Origin: Paenibacillus planticolens | Lineage (GTDB): Bacteria > Bacillota > Bacilli > Paenibacillales > NBRC-103111 | Direction of reading: 5' to 3' | Assembly (NCBI RefSeq): GCF_013141725.1 | Contig: NZ_WHNZ01000042.1 | Coordinates: 248,001 to 312,000, forward strand | Length of the DNA: 64,000 nucleotides | In this document: piece by piece, positions 35,619 to 43,988 of the stretch | Numbering within the stretch: the stretch's first letter is position 1 | Layout of the letters: the number at the start of each line of letters is the position of its first letter | Made by a program: the position numbers and the translations under genes | Notes under the pieces: generated by a model | Databases searched by the model: none | The model's input: the letters and a program-made list of their open reading frames with translations, nothing else | What the model was told of the DNA's origin: nothing

Positions 35619-35824
35619 GTGTTACATACTCCTTTGTCATTTTTGAATATCACATTTTTAACATATGACAAATACCTATGTGATGTTCCAGTGTGTGGAA
35701 TGAGGTGTTGACCGCCTCGTTCATATCAGCTTAATAATGACCATTGGAAAATGTATTACTGTCTCTCTTATGGAAACTAACCCTCTATTCCCTGGCCACA
35801 ACAAAAGACACCAACCCTTATTAG

Positions 35825-36547
35825 TTATTGCCTTACAAGGCCCTTATAGTTTAGAGTGTGTTTGACCAGCTTGCTATTTTTAAGCCAATAACGATCCTGC
35901 ACTTTCATAGTATGACTCTTTGGATTTTTTCTTCGAATATAAACATAATTGAATTTATCTGTAGAATAAATTTTAAATCCTCTAGCTCTACATTTTTTTA
36001 AAAACCGTGAATCTTCACCTAATGATATATTTGCAAATTTCACACGATTAAATACCTTTTTCTTAAACATAATCGTTCCGCCGGCTACAAATCCGACTAG
36101 TCTATCTCCTCGGTTAGAATTACGAAGAAGCAAGCTTTTCTTTGAATGTAGGTAAACATAAACGGAGCTTTTCCAAACAACATCTACCTCTTTGCGTATT
36201 AAAACACTCATACTTCTCCTTAAATAATTCGGTGCATAATAATCATCATCATCGAACTTTGATATATATTCATATTTAGCTCTGGCAATGGCAAAATTCA
36301 AACAGTTTCCTAGTGAAATTTTTTCAGGCATACGGTAAATGGATACATTTTCGAGATGCTTAGCCTTATTTCGGTAAGGAATTAGGCTAACATCATCTCG
36401 ATTGACGATAATAATCAATTCTTTATTGACCCCAATCTGATTATTATAATTTCTAAATATATTATTTATAAATTTGGAGTTATTTGTACACGCAATAATA
36501 GAGACACCCTTCGTAGCAGTAGAAGCATGAAGCCCTGCAAAACTCAT
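35825..36547 (-). CDS. Family 2 glycosyltransferase
   Basis: 240 residues. The GT-A fold begins GVSIIACTNNSKFINNIF; the nucleotide-sugar/metal motif is SKFDDDDYYAPNYL, and GEDSRFLKKCRARG has the ED pair of the acceptor region. There is no signal or membrane segment. In Bacillales similar proteins sit with YheC/YheD ATP-grasp genes and spore-surface genes. GGGGGG-type ribosome site precedes the ATG. The acceptor is unknown. Confidence 0.82.
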   Translation of the reverse strand: MSFAGLHASTATKGVSIIACTNNSKFINNIFRNYNNQIGVNKELIIIVNRDDVSLIPYRNKAKHLENVSIYRMPEKISLGNCLNFAIARAKYEYISKFDDDDYYAPNYLRRSMSVLIRKEVDVVWKSSVYVYLHSKKSLLLRNSNRGDRLVGFVAGGTIMFKKKVFNRVKFANISLGEDSRFLKKCRARGFKIYSTDKFNYVYIRRKNPKSHTMKVQDRYWLKNSKLVKHTLNYKGLVRQ

Positions 36548-36837
36548 GATTTCCCCCCCCTTTCCAAATATATATTATTCTATGAAACTAATTCATAAAT
36601 TGTATGGACATTTGTTATAGTAAAAAGTGAATATGAAAACATTAATCTAGTCTAAATCTTTATCCTCAACTCAAGATTTTATTTATTGTGCAAAGGATTG
36701 TTTGATTACTTAACGGATAAATTTTGTACTAAATACTACGATCCTTATATGAGAATTAAAATAAATATTGTAGGACTATTTACTGTTTACATATGTATCT
36801 CGAGGCCAAACTCTATGATGGCTCATCCAACAATGCA
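36548..36837. other. Non-coding stretch upstream of glycosyltransferase
   Basis: AT-rich; an open frame on the plus strand crosses into the cassette-type repeat and transposon end and is not a credible gene. Confidence 0.4.
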
Positions 36838-36910
36838 TAACTGCCCGTTAGCGGGGAGAATGGCTACCACGTGGCAGCCTTCAATGTTTAACTATCGTAC
36901 CCGCAGAATG
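36838..36910. repeat. Cassette-type palindromic repeat inside the transposon-like element
   Basis: AACTGCCCGTTAG, then a GGCT...AGCC hairpin, then TTTAACTATCG. Same organisation as the inter-gene repeats of the array at 38.9-45 kb. Confidence 0.55.
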
Positions 36911-36939
36911 CCCAAAAGTATATATTTTGGTCTTGTGCG

Positions 36940-37080
36940 GCAATCGGACTATATTCTTGGCCTAGATCGGCAATCGGAACATATTCTTGACATTAAGAAA
37001 TGACAAGAATATGTTCCGATAAAATAAAAAATCCGCCAAAATGGCGGATTTTAATCGGACTATATTCTTGTCACTCGACA
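36940..37080. repeat. Outer right transposon end with multiple repeats
   Basis: Repeats of AATCGGAC/AACATATTCTTG type occur at ~36943, ~36973 and 37053, plus one in the opposite orientation at ~36998. A CCGCC...GGCGG hairpin (37031-37050) precedes the terminal repeat ending CTCGACA. Confidence 0.7.
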
Positions 37081-37322
37081 GTCATCGAGTTCTTTGCTTT
37101 TCTTAACGTGCAGTGGATTTACTACACCGTATTTAACGCTCATGTTGTACCAACCACTTTCGAGCAAGGTCTTATCATTTTTTTAAACTAACTTATTCAT
37201 GCAGTCAGGACAGATCTTAGTAATCGAAGAAGTTCTTTTGGTCTCAACTGAAATTCATATGATGACATCCCAAAATCCCCCAATATGAGCTCGTCTCTTA
37301 GGTGCCGTAGCGCCTTTAATAC

Positions 37323-37358
37323 TTTACCACTCTAGTTTGGTAAAATGGCTTTTTTTTA
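37323..37358 (+). terminator. Hairpin with T-tract, third of its family
   Basis: TTTACCA and TTGGTAAA pair around ACTCTAG and lead into a run of eight T. Related to the hairpins at 24223 and 24348. The gap 37086-37467 holds nothing else recognisable. Confidence 0.55.
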
Positions 37359-37467
37359 TGTTTTTCAGTATTTAAACTTGTTTGTTAACACTTCAGATTT
37401 TTAGCATTTATGAATATACACAATTAACCATTGGGCATAATATCCTCCGGAGGTGAACGACGACACG

Positions 37468-37554
37468 ATGAAATGTATCTACTGTGACAACATAAAGCAA
37501 ATTAAAGGATTAAAACATCTATGCTTTATATGTGGCATCACTAAGCTCCGTTAA
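37468..37554 (+). CDS. 28-residue double-CxxC microprotein
   Basis: ATG 37468 lies 11 nt after GGAGGTGA. The product has CIYC near its start and CFIC near its end (C3, C6, C19, C22), spaced to hold one zinc. It is basic (four Lys, one Arg and a His). I do not recognise it. Strong ribosome site plus paired CxxC favour a real zinc-ribbon microprotein. Confidence 0.5.
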   Translation: MKCIYCDNIKQIKGLKHLCFICGITKLR

Positions 37555-37631
37555 TGCAGTTGAATACATTTTAACTTTCAAAGGAATCTTTTACAAACAC
37601 GATTATATTCTAATTAATAGGAGATGAAACT

Positions 37632-38150
37632 ATGAGTATCTTAGGTGGTAATCAAAAGGAAGAGCCATTACATTACGGTGAGATTTATGATTTATGGCAA
37701 TTCTCAATGGTTGCAAAGGGCTGTATTTCTGCGAACCGCGCCTATCAGTACCATGCTGGCGATAAAGAACTTAAGAAGGTACTTGGTGACATTATCAATC
37801 AAGCCGAGCTAGAAGTTAGCGAGTGTGATGCAATTTTAATAAATAACGGCGTTGTACCTTCCCCCGCTTTACCAGAAAGACCTGAAACAAAACTAGAGGA
37901 TATACCCGTAGGTGTAAGATTTCCTGATCAAGAAATTGCTGCTATGATCGGAGCAGCTACTGCCGCTAGCCTAATAGCATGCAGCCAAATCATGGGCAAA
38001 TCAACGAGAGAAGACGTTGGTACTCTGTTTGGTAAATACCATGCGACCAAAGCTGCTTTAGGTCTTAAAATCTTACACATGTGTAAGGAGAAAGGCTGGC
38101 TTATTCCTCCCCCTCTCCAAACCAAAAGACCTGAACTTGTTGAAGTCTAG
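37632..38150 (+). CDS. DUF3231-family protein (single repeat)
   Basis: 172 residues, about half of the usual two-repeat DUF3231 length. It is a four-helix, ferritin-like bundle: LHYGEIYDLWQFSMVAKGCI, ELKKVLGDIINQAELEVSEC and PDQEIAAMIGAATAASLIAC. Members are common in spore formers and have no defined function. TAGGAG precedes the ATG. A terminator follows. Confidence 0.78.
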   Translation: MSILGGNQKEEPLHYGEIYDLWQFSMVAKGCISANRAYQYHAGDKELKKVLGDIINQAELEVSECDAILINNGVVPSPALPERPETKLEDIPVGVRFPDQEIAAMIGAATAASLIACSQIMGKSTREDVGTLFGKYHATKAALGLKILHMCKEKGWLIPPPLQTKRPELVEV

Positions 38151-38165
38151 AATTCTAGTTTTCAA

Positions 38166-38191
38166 AGTCCTACAGAAATGTAGGGCTTTTT
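38166..38191 (+). terminator. Terminator after DUF3231 gene
   Basis: AGTCCTACA-GAAA-TGTAGGGCT followed by TTTTTCC. Confidence 0.85.
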
Positions 38192-38374
38192 CCTTTATTA
38201 CTTTTTTGCACATAAATCTAAGTTCCAAATTTCTCAATATTCAAATCGTGAATATCCACTTTAGACCTATAACAATTTCACAATATATTCCATATACTGG
38301 CATTTGGAAGAGCCTCTACCCTACACCATGTTCAATGTGGAGCTTGAGTACGAAGTAGCTTTTCCAAACTGTCA

Positions 38375-38848
38375 CTAATCGATTGGTCTCATACTTTTTG
38401 CGTATTTAATCATCTCATCTTCATCTAATGTAAAAGATGTCATTTTACAAAGCGTATTACCTTGTATCCACACAAGTAGGCCACCTTTTTGTCCTTTCGA
38501 AGGGGCACCCCATTTTGTGAAATATCCTTTATTCCCATTAATGTCGACGATTTTCTCTTCAGTGAAATGTAAATTTTCACCAATTTCTGCGCTTGAACTC
38601 GTTATCATTAAATTTTCATTTTTGACATAGTGTATTCCCAAATCCTTAGGGTCATTTTCATTCTGCTTCTCATATGGATTTACAATTAGCTTCCATTCTT
38701 TATCCCTAACTTGTGGAACTAATACCTCAAAAGGCATTTTCCCTTTTACATCATCAATGCTTATATTTGGTTTAGACGCATATGTCGATTGAATAGGTAC
38801 TAATGTCCCAATGTAAAGAAATAAAATGAACATCAATATTTTTATCAT
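38375..38848 (-). CDS. Secreted DUF4367-like protein
   Basis: 157 residues from ATG 38848, with GAGGTG 6 nt upstream; the longer frame adds only ten residues. A signal peptide (MIKILMFILFLYIGTLVPIQ, cut near TYASK) is followed by a small domain ending GYFTKWGAPSKGQKGGLLVW and LDEDEMIKYAKSM, like the DUF4367 domains attached to anti-sigma factors. It is the leftmost gene of the minus-strand array. Confidence 0.6.
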   Translation of the reverse strand: MIKILMFILFLYIGTLVPIQSTYASKPNISIDDVKGKMPFEVLVPQVRDKEWKLIVNPYEKQNENDPKDLGIHYVKNENLMITSSSAEIGENLHFTEEKIVDINGNKGYFTKWGAPSKGQKGGLLVWIQGNTLCKMTSFTLDEDEMIKYAKSMRPID

Positions 38849-38926
38849 TTTACTCACCTCACCCATAATTTTTCTCAATTTGGGTGCGTTTTATGCCCTG
38901 AGGTTGCTCAACTGCTTCCCTTGTCA

Positions 38927-38954
38927 TTCAACTATCGTTCACCGTTAGCTCAAT
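38927..38954. repeat. Cassette-type palindrome
   Basis: TTCAACTATCG and CGTTAGCTCAA separated by 4-5 nt, an imperfect inverted repeat. A decayed partner starts near 38907. Confidence 0.65.
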
Positions 38955-38998
38955 AGTCTTATGTTTTAATTAGAGTCGCTGCTTATAGTTGTGAGGCT

Positions 38999-39098
38999 TG
39001 CCGAACACCTAATGCAGTGACGTCCCGACGGGCTTAGGGGGCTGGATGTGGTCACTCGCTTCTCAGAGTGACCCGGAGCGTCAATATGGTGTTAGCCG
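38999..39098. repeat. GC-rich ~100-bp structured element at the end of the nucleotidyltransferase gene
   Basis: GAACACC (39003) and GGTGTT (39088) close the element. Inside, GGTCACTC and GAGTGACC form an 8-bp hairpin. Base composition is much richer in G+C than its surroundings. The stop of the minus-strand gene at 39092 lies in its right arm. It recalls an integron attC site in size and folding, but the GTTRRRY core is not matched. Confidence 0.45.
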
Positions 39099-39859
39099 AG
39101 GGAAGTTCTGGAAGCAGCCATTGCATTTAAGGCGTTCTCAAAATAGCTATATACTTCATCTGCAATTCCCAGAAACTCTTCAACAAGTACATTACTATCC
39201 AAGTAACAAGCATACAGATAATCAACTAAAGCGGAGTCAATCTCACAATAGTTTAATATGGCATTCTTCATCTTAATAATGTCATCTTGCCATACACCTG
39301 TATCTTCTAAAACCAAAGAGTATAATGCACGAATTAATCTCTTAGAGTAACCTTTAATATATCTAGTTTTCATTGTGTTATCACTAGCATTAGCAAGTAA
39401 ACTATGTATACGATCTACTTCCTCCTTGGTCTCTGTATTTAAGTCTAAAATGAACTCTGGAGAAATAATTATCGGTGGTACTTTTTCACCAACGTCATGA
39501 CCATATATGCAAACACAAATTATCTTTACCCAAAAACCCCACTCATTTGGTTTACTTAATACATCGTCAATCGAGCAAATTATCGTATCAATCTTAGTTA
39601 CTACTGGATATTCTTCCAAAAGCCTGTCTTTAATATTTGACAATCTTTCGTAATCAATATCTTTGGGATTTACACATACAATAGTAAAGTCTGCATCTGA
39701 CTTAAAAGGTTTAGCAGTTCCTTTTGGAATCGAGCCACACATATAAATGCTATGAATCTTACCTTTAAATTCAGTAAGTATATTATCTATATACTTATCA
39801 ACAAAATCCTTATATTCACTTTGTATTACAATTCTATTTATAACTTTTTCTAATATCAT
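39092..39859 (-). CDS. Nucleotidyltransferase-domain protein
   Basis: 255 residues. The polymerase-beta-like nucleotidyltransferase motif is MCGSIPKGTAKPFKSDADFT (G-S-x10-D-x-D). An all-alpha C-terminal half resembles aminoglycoside nucleotidyltransferases or HEPN-MNT-type proteins. TTAGGAGG before ATG 39859 makes MILEKV the start. It could modify an antibiotic, RNA or protein; no partner toxin is adjacent. Confidence 0.75.
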   Translation of the reverse strand: MILEKVINRIVIQSEYKDFVDKYIDNILTEFKGKIHSIYMCGSIPKGTAKPFKSDADFTIVCVNPKDIDYERLSNIKDRLLEEYPVVTKIDTIICSIDDVLSKPNEWGFWVKIICVCIYGHDVGEKVPPIIISPEFILDLNTETKEEVDRIHSLLANASDNTMKTRYIKGYSKRLIRALYSLVLEDTGVWQDDIIKMKNAILNYCEIDSALVDYLYACYLDSNVLVEEFLGIADEVYSYFENALNAMAASRTSLG

Positions 39860-39947
39860 ATAGACTCCTCCTAAACTAAGAACTTCTTTCGACGTGTTTT
39901 TTGCGAACTTCGTAAATTCGTCATGACTTAAGTTATTCGCGAAATCA

Positions 39948-40046
39948 TTCAACTGCTGCCCTATAGCTTAATGAGGATGGCAATCGATTTGTGGTGGCAT
40001 CCTCATTTTGTAGTTTATTGAAGTAACGTTCACCGTTAGCTTAACG
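39948..40046. repeat. Paired cassette-type palindromes flanking a hairpin
   Basis: The left unit begins TTCAACTGCTGCCC (39948). A GAGGATG...CATCCTC hairpin (39973-40004) follows, then the right unit with TTGAAGTAACG and CGTTAGCTTAA (40018-40043). The TAA stop of the gene at 40041 lies inside the right unit. Confidence 0.7.
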
Positions 40047-40271
40047 TCTCTTTTCCATTTCGATTTGATATTTTTTACTGGTCCGAAAACAAATAAAAGA
40101 AAAAACTAGACTTATAATAAATGATATTAAAGAAAGAAAGTAATCCCCATGAAGTAAATTGAAAATCAGACCATACAAGCTTCCTGCCGCAAAGATAAAA
40201 GCAAATAGAAGAAAAGTGAATTTTTGTAATTTGAAATAATATTGAATTGGCTTATTCAAGTAACATTGCAC
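40041..40271 (-). CDS. Small two-helix membrane protein
   Basis: Up to 76 residues with two hydrophobic helices (FTFLLFAFIFAAGSLYGLIF and YFLSLISFIISLVFSFICF) and a basic tail (KKYQIEMEKRR). GTG 40271 has a weak site; a TTG a few codons later (MNKPIQYY) is possible. Unknown function. Its stop is embedded in a palindromic repeat. Confidence 0.5.
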   Translation of the reverse strand: MQCYLNKPIQYYFKLQKFTFLLFAFIFAAGSLYGLIFNLLHGDYFLSLISFIISLVFSFICFRTSKKYQIEMEKRR

Positions 40272-40316
40272 CCTATCATTTTTTTTATTTTGTGCATATT
40301 AAGTTCTACTAAGGTC

Positions 40317-40420
40317 TTCAACTATCCTCCCGTTACTTCAACAGATAACGGCAGCCGATCAAATGCAATGCCTGCTGCCGTCATGTTCGTGATTTAACTA
40401 TAGTTCTTACGTTAGTTCAA
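40317..40420. repeat. Paired cassette-type palindromes flanking a hairpin
   Basis: The left unit TTCAACTATCC...CGTTACTTCAA (40317-40341), the hairpin CGGCAGC...GCTGCCG (40349-40380), and the right unit TTTAACTATAG...CGTTAGTTCAA (40393-40420). Confidence 0.7.
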
Positions 40421-40505
40421 TGGTGGCGTTGTTCTCCACAACCATAAGTATCACATCTATGCTAAAATTAAATTTGATATCTTTCATCGAGAGGGTGTTG
40501 TTATT

Positions 40506-40928
40506 TTGATTAGAAAAGCGTTTCTGAGTGATTCCCATGAGATCGCTAGACTTTCAAGCCAATTGGGCTATCCAGTGGATGTTTCCCAACTTGAAGAGAG
40601 ACTCCAATATATCTCTTACCACAACGACCATATTGTTTATGTGATGGAATCAAACCACGTTTTGTTCGGATGGATTCATGCTAATGTACGTTTCTTAATC
40701 GAATCGTCACCATTTGTGGAGATAGCTGGACTTGTCGTCGACAGTGCCTATCGAGGAAATGGAATTGGCAAACAATTAGTACAAGCATGTGAGCAATGGG
40801 CAGCAGAATCTGGATTTACAAAAATTAGAGTGCGTACCAATCAGACTAGATCAGATGCCGTCCAATTCTATAATCGAATTGGTTTTATAATTAAAAAATC
40901 GCAGCATGTGCTTGATAAAGAAATTTAG
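40506..40928 (+). CDS. GNAT-family N-acetyltransferase
   Basis: 140 residues. The acetyl-CoA-binding motif A is AGLVVDSAYRGNGIGKQLVQ (pattern Q/R-x-x-G-x-G/A), followed by KIRVRTNQTRSDAVQFYNRIGF. The TTG start at 40506 follows GAGAGGG. It is the only plus-strand gene in the array and has its own hairpin after the stop (40960-41000, GAGCAGC...GCTGTTC). The substrate is unknown. Confidence 0.85.
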   Translation: MIRKAFLSDSHEIARLSSQLGYPVDVSQLEERLQYISYHNDHIVYVMESNHVLFGWIHANVRFLIESSPFVEIAGLVVDSAYRGNGIGKQLVQACEQWAAESGFTKIRVRTNQTRSDAVQFYNRIGFIIKKSQHVLDKEI

Positions 40929-41028
40929 CGATAGACACAACACTACACTTTTTAAAAATGAATGAGCAGCGTCTTCTTTAGTGCTGTTCATTTTCTTCGA
41001 CTGCCAGATTTTTAATTTTCATGGTAGT

Positions 41029-41466
41029 TTAATCCGCGATACATACACCCTGATCCAAGAAAGGCTTTAAAGATGTCTGAAGAAGCTTTAAAAAATCTCC
41101 TTCATTATACTCTGTAACCATTAGCCTTATCGAGTCAATGTCTTCAACTACCTTGAGTTTATATATCATAGAGTCGATGTCTGTTTCATTTGTAAGTATG
41201 ATACCATTAATCAAAAAATCATAATCTAAAATTGCTTTTGCTTGCTCCTTATCAGATGGCCGATACCAGACTCTTTGGTGTTTATCTACAAAGGTGTCCA
41301 CATTCTCTACATTAAACTCTTTTAACCAAGTGGGATAGCCGTACTCCAAGAATAAGGACTCTCCATTACTTGCGATACTATAAACAATATCCAATAAAAA
41401 ATCAAAACCCTTTTCTTCGCGGCCTGCAAAAATATTCTCCAAATAGAAGATGCCCACAATAAACAC
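41029..41466 (-). CDS. Hypothetical array protein
   Basis: Up to 145 residues, acidic, soluble, no recognised domain. Segments are FLLDIVYSIASNGESLFLEY and VEDIDSIRLMVTEYNEGDFL. GTG 41466 or the GTG three codons later are both possible starts. Its TAA stop sits in ATTAAACTACC, a degenerate half of the array palindrome. Size and position suit an immunity-type or orphan cassette gene (inference). Confidence 0.5.
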   Translation of the reverse strand: MFIVGIFYLENIFAGREEKGFDFLLDIVYSIASNGESLFLEYGYPTWLKEFNVENVDTFVDKHQRVWYRPSDKEQAKAILDYDFLINGIILTNETDIDSMIYKLKVVEDIDSIRLMVTEYNEGDFLKLLQTSLKPFLDQGVCIAD

Positions 41467-41510
41467 CTACCCTTGTTAGTATGTAATCCTTAGATCTAAA
41501 TCGTTGTGAT

Positions 41511-41597
41511 TGTCATTTTCCTTTCCATTACTTTAACAGCCGTCTTGTTCCGCCTGCCATCATGTTTGATTGGACTGGAGTTATCCGTTAGCTCAAT
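41511..41597. repeat. Paired cassette-type palindromes
   Basis: The left unit ends CCATTACTTTAACAG (41525-41539); the right unit runs ATTGGACTGG...CCGTTAGCTCAATG (41569-41598). The TGA of the gene at 41593 is inside the right unit. Confidence 0.6.
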
Positions 41598-42054
41598 GCC
41601 TCGCCTTAACGAACCCCTTTAATTTTAAAAAATTGTCCATAGGGAAGTCATAATTAACCCATTTTTCCTTGTAACCTTCTCGTCCATATTGCCTCAATAA
41701 TGAATCTAGTGCTTGAACTACTGCCCCTGCAAATTCAATAATTAAACACGTTTCATCTAGATCAATAACTCGCTGTTTTCTATTACGTAGATCTACATAA
41801 GAAAGAATTTCAACGTGTAATAAATCTTCTCTTCTACTTATAGTCCAAACAGTTCCACCTGGTTCTTCATTCCATTCAAACTGAGCTTGTGGAACAGAAT
41901 AAGAACTAATTTCAGGTATAAGTGAAATTATTGCCTTCAACATGTCACCAAGAGCATCGTTAATATAACTTGCTGTGAAATAAACAGTATTAGAATTCAT
42001 TTCGATACATCCATCGGCCCATCCAGTACCGGTTAATGCATATTCAAATTTCAA
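41593..42054 (-). CDS. Hypothetical array protein
   Basis: 153 residues starting at TTG 42054, with GAGGTGA 6 nt upstream. Soluble alpha/beta protein with FEYALTGTGWADGCIE near the N-terminus, QFEWNEEPGGTVWTIS in the middle and YGREGYKEKWVNYDFPMDN at the end. I know similar small proteins from Bacillales but no function. The stop codon is embedded in the palindromic repeat. Confidence 0.55.
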   Translation of the reverse strand: MKFEYALTGTGWADGCIEMNSNTVYFTASYINDALGDMLKAIISLIPEISSYSVPQAQFEWNEEPGGTVWTISRREDLLHVEILSYVDLRNRKQRVIDLDETCLIIEFAGAVVQALDSLLRQYGREGYKEKWVNYDFPMDNFLKLKGFVKARH

Positions 42055-42064
42055 GCAAATTCAC

Positions 42065-42098
42065 CTCAACCAATCTGATGTGTCCCGTTTACTCAATA
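42065..42098. repeat. Single cassette-type palindrome
   Basis: CTCAACCAATC ... CCCGTTTACTCAATAA, an imperfect copy without the central hairpin. Confidence 0.5.
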
Positions 42099-42106
42099 AA
42101 GCTAAC

Positions 42107-42520
42107 CTATAATTGCGTTAGTATAATCCCGCTTGGATGTGCACTAAAACTTCTCATTAGTCTTTTGTCGATAATATACCAAGATTGAATATCTAAGGTG
42201 TTATCCGCTACTGTTTTTAGATAAAATCCGTTGAATTTTAGTGTAATATCATTTGTGCTGAGATCAATCATTATGTACCGTAGAAGTTCTCCATTAATTA
42301 GGCTTGCTTTTAATTTTTCTTCGGTATCCATTTGTATCTGTTCGGAGTTTATTAGTGTTCCGTTTTCGTTTGCATATTGCCATTTGCATTCGAAGCAGAC
42401 TTCGAAACTGTTGTAATGATCTTGGAGCTTTATAATTAAAGAGCTTTTAAATAAACTACAGTTCGTCACATTCATATTTACAAGATATGTTCTCAAAATC
42501 ATAGGAATATCAATATTCAT
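42107..42520 (-). CDS. Hypothetical array protein
   Basis: 137 residues from ATG 42520, with GGGAGG 5 nt upstream. Predicted beta-rich: FEVCFECKWQYANENGTLIN, DLSTNDITLKFNGFYLKTVA and IQSWYIIDKRLMRSFS. No recognised family. It lies between two palindrome copies, as its neighbours do. Confidence 0.5.
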   Translation of the reverse strand: MNIDIPMILRTYLVNMNVTNCSLFKSSLIIKLQDHYNSFEVCFECKWQYANENGTLINSEQIQMDTEEKLKASLINGELLRYIMIDLSTNDITLKFNGFYLKTVADNTLDIQSWYIIDKRLMRSFSAHPSGIILTQL

Positions 42521-42602
42521 CAATGCCTCCCTACAGATGTAAGTTGAATAGCCAACGTATCAATTAGAAAAACTTAGCTCAATCACTATTTCAAGATATT
42601 TC

Positions 42603-42704
42603 CACGTTATCCTGCTGCCCGTTACATCAACAGACAAAGGCAGCCGAACGTGTGCCGGCTGCCTCTATGTTGTGATTGAGCTATCGTGTCCCGTTTGTTC
42701 AATG
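42603..42704. repeat. Paired cassette-type palindromes flanking a hairpin
   Basis: The left unit ends CCCGTTACATCAACAG (42618-42633), the hairpin is GGCAGCCG...CGGCTGCC (42639-42663), and the right unit is ATTGAGCTATCG...CGTTTGTTCAATG (42675-42704). This is the best-preserved example of the organisation. Confidence 0.75.
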
Positions 42705-43064
42705 TTTTTTAGTTGCAATGGTCCATTTCATGAACAAGTTTATATCCGAGATTGCATCAATAATAATCCCTTGGTATTCAAGATTATTCCTTAGCTCATT
42801 TAGCAGAATGGGCTTAACAATGTGTTTCTCTAATTTCCTTTTTGTACGGGCTATGTGTGCTAAACCAAATACAGAATTGGCTCTTATTCGAGGGTCATCA
42901 TGTTGAGCTAATCGAATGCAGACATTTTGAGCAAATTTCCAGTTCGGATGGTAAAGTCCTATAGATAAGGGGAGTCGGATTAATTCCTCTGTTTGCCCTC
43001 CTCGAAGTAATTCTTGGATTTCATCTTCTGAATATTCTTCTAAGGCTTTGTAAATACGCTCCAA
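42699..43064 (-). CDS. HEAT-like repeat protein
   Basis: 121 residues from TTG 43064, with AAAGGAGG 8 nt upstream; an ATG 14 codons earlier has no site. Helical pairs resemble HEAT repeats: NVCIRLAQHDDPRIRANSVF and HIVKPILLNELRNNLEYQGI. Such small helical proteins often serve as immunity or scaffold proteins. The TGA stop lies in ATTGAACAAACG of the repeat. Confidence 0.6.
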   Translation of the reverse strand: MERIYKALEEYSEDEIQELLRGGQTEELIRLPLSIGLYHPNWKFAQNVCIRLAQHDDPRIRANSVFGLAHIARTKRKLEKHIVKPILLNELRNNLEYQGIIIDAISDINLFMKWTIATKKH

Positions 43065-43106
43065 TTCTAACCCTCCTTTCTGGAGCTCTCGTTTCCCGTT
43101 AGCCAT

Positions 43107-43550
43107 CCATGCAGCGCGAGCGCTTGCACCACAGATGATGAAAATGGGTGGAATCCGTCAATACTGCTACTATGGCTGGGAGAGGAAGGTCGATGAACTA
43201 TGGTGCCATAGAGCCCATCCGTTAGTCTGACTCCAACGACCACGGTGCATTTCGGAAGCACTCATGGGAGATTAATCCTACTCTGGTTGCTGCACCAGCC
43301 TCAATTTTCGTTCAGCCTTGTTTGATCTTTGTTACTTTAATTTCATAACTCTTCTCAGGCTCAGCCTATTTTTAAAAAACCAATTGGCTAGGTCTACTTT
43401 ATTATTGTCTTTTTTGAGTTTTTCGTTAATTTAATTTTCATGGGAGTTTCCCATTCAAGCAATGTTTTTTTGTTCATATTATATTTCACTTCCTACAACA
43501 ATGTTAGTTAAGCGACGACATCGCAATCGTTCATAGTATAAGCCTTTATT
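43107..43550. other. Gap in array, no gene supported
   Basis: It begins with a degenerate palindrome (CGTTTCCCGTTAGCC near 43090). The 43110-43290 part is less AT-rich, with scattered short inverted repeats, and may be a decayed cassette. The rest is AT-rich without a frame. Confidence 0.35.
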
Positions 43551-43931
43551 TTAAGCACGAAATAAAATATCAATATCTCCATCAACAAATCCAATTCCTA
43601 TTGCAGACACACTTTTTAGGATGATTGCATACTCTCCTTCTTTAAGATAACGTTCTACTAACACCGTAATGTGGTTTAAACCTTGTTCCCATTGTTCAAT
43701 ATCTTCTGTTCTTTTTATGTAGCAAATATTTACTTCCGAAGAAAAATAGTCGGTACAAGCCCAGTCAAAGTCCTTCTCATCGAACTCATCTGAACCAATT
43801 AATTGTATATCGTAAGTATCATCTGAACCTTCGTATAGGTTAAAATTAAATGCTTTTATTCCTTCGGGAATGTCTTGCTCTAAAATATGATTTAACCAAT
43901 TTGAAAACAATTTATAATTATCCATATTCAT
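43551..43931 (-). CDS. Hypothetical acidic array protein
   Basis: 126 residues, strongly acidic (YEGSDDTYDIQLIGSDEFDE, then KDFDWACTDYFSS). The size and acidity are typical of immunity proteins, but I cannot name the family. GGGGGAATG precedes the ATG. Confidence 0.55.
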   Translation of the reverse strand: MNMDNYKLFSNWLNHILEQDIPEGIKAFNFNLYEGSDDTYDIQLIGSDEFDEKDFDWACTDYFSSEVNICYIKRTEDIEQWEQGLNHITVLVERYLKEGEYAIILKSVSAIGIGFVDGDIDILFRA

Positions 43932-43988
43932 TCCCCCACTTTTAATATGAGTATGTTAATTATGATGTTATCTTGTGTAGTTATACAA

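Larger units (their letters stand above)
19726..37080. mobile_element. ~17.4-kb segment bounded by Tn7-like ends with a 5-bp duplication
   Basis: The left boundary starts TGTCG and carries two tandem ~21-bp repeats (ATGACAAGAATNTGTTCCGA, at 19731 and 19755). The right boundary ends in CGACA at 37080, and its inner part at 36940-37080 holds several copies of the same repeat in both orientations. GTCAT stands immediately outside both ends (19721-19725 and 37081-37085). TGT ends, multiple internal ~20-bp repeats and a 5-bp duplication are features of Tn7/Tn5053-like elements. The only transposition gene visible is a broken ATPase; no DDE transposase is present, so the element is immobile alone. 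A second right end lies inside at 23698, so its history is composite. Confidence 0.65.

Noticed and set aside
43067..43261. Minus-strand 64-codon frame upstream of the HEAT-like gene
   Set aside because: Overlaps the HEAT-like gene's ribosome site and has a His/Ser-rich random composition.
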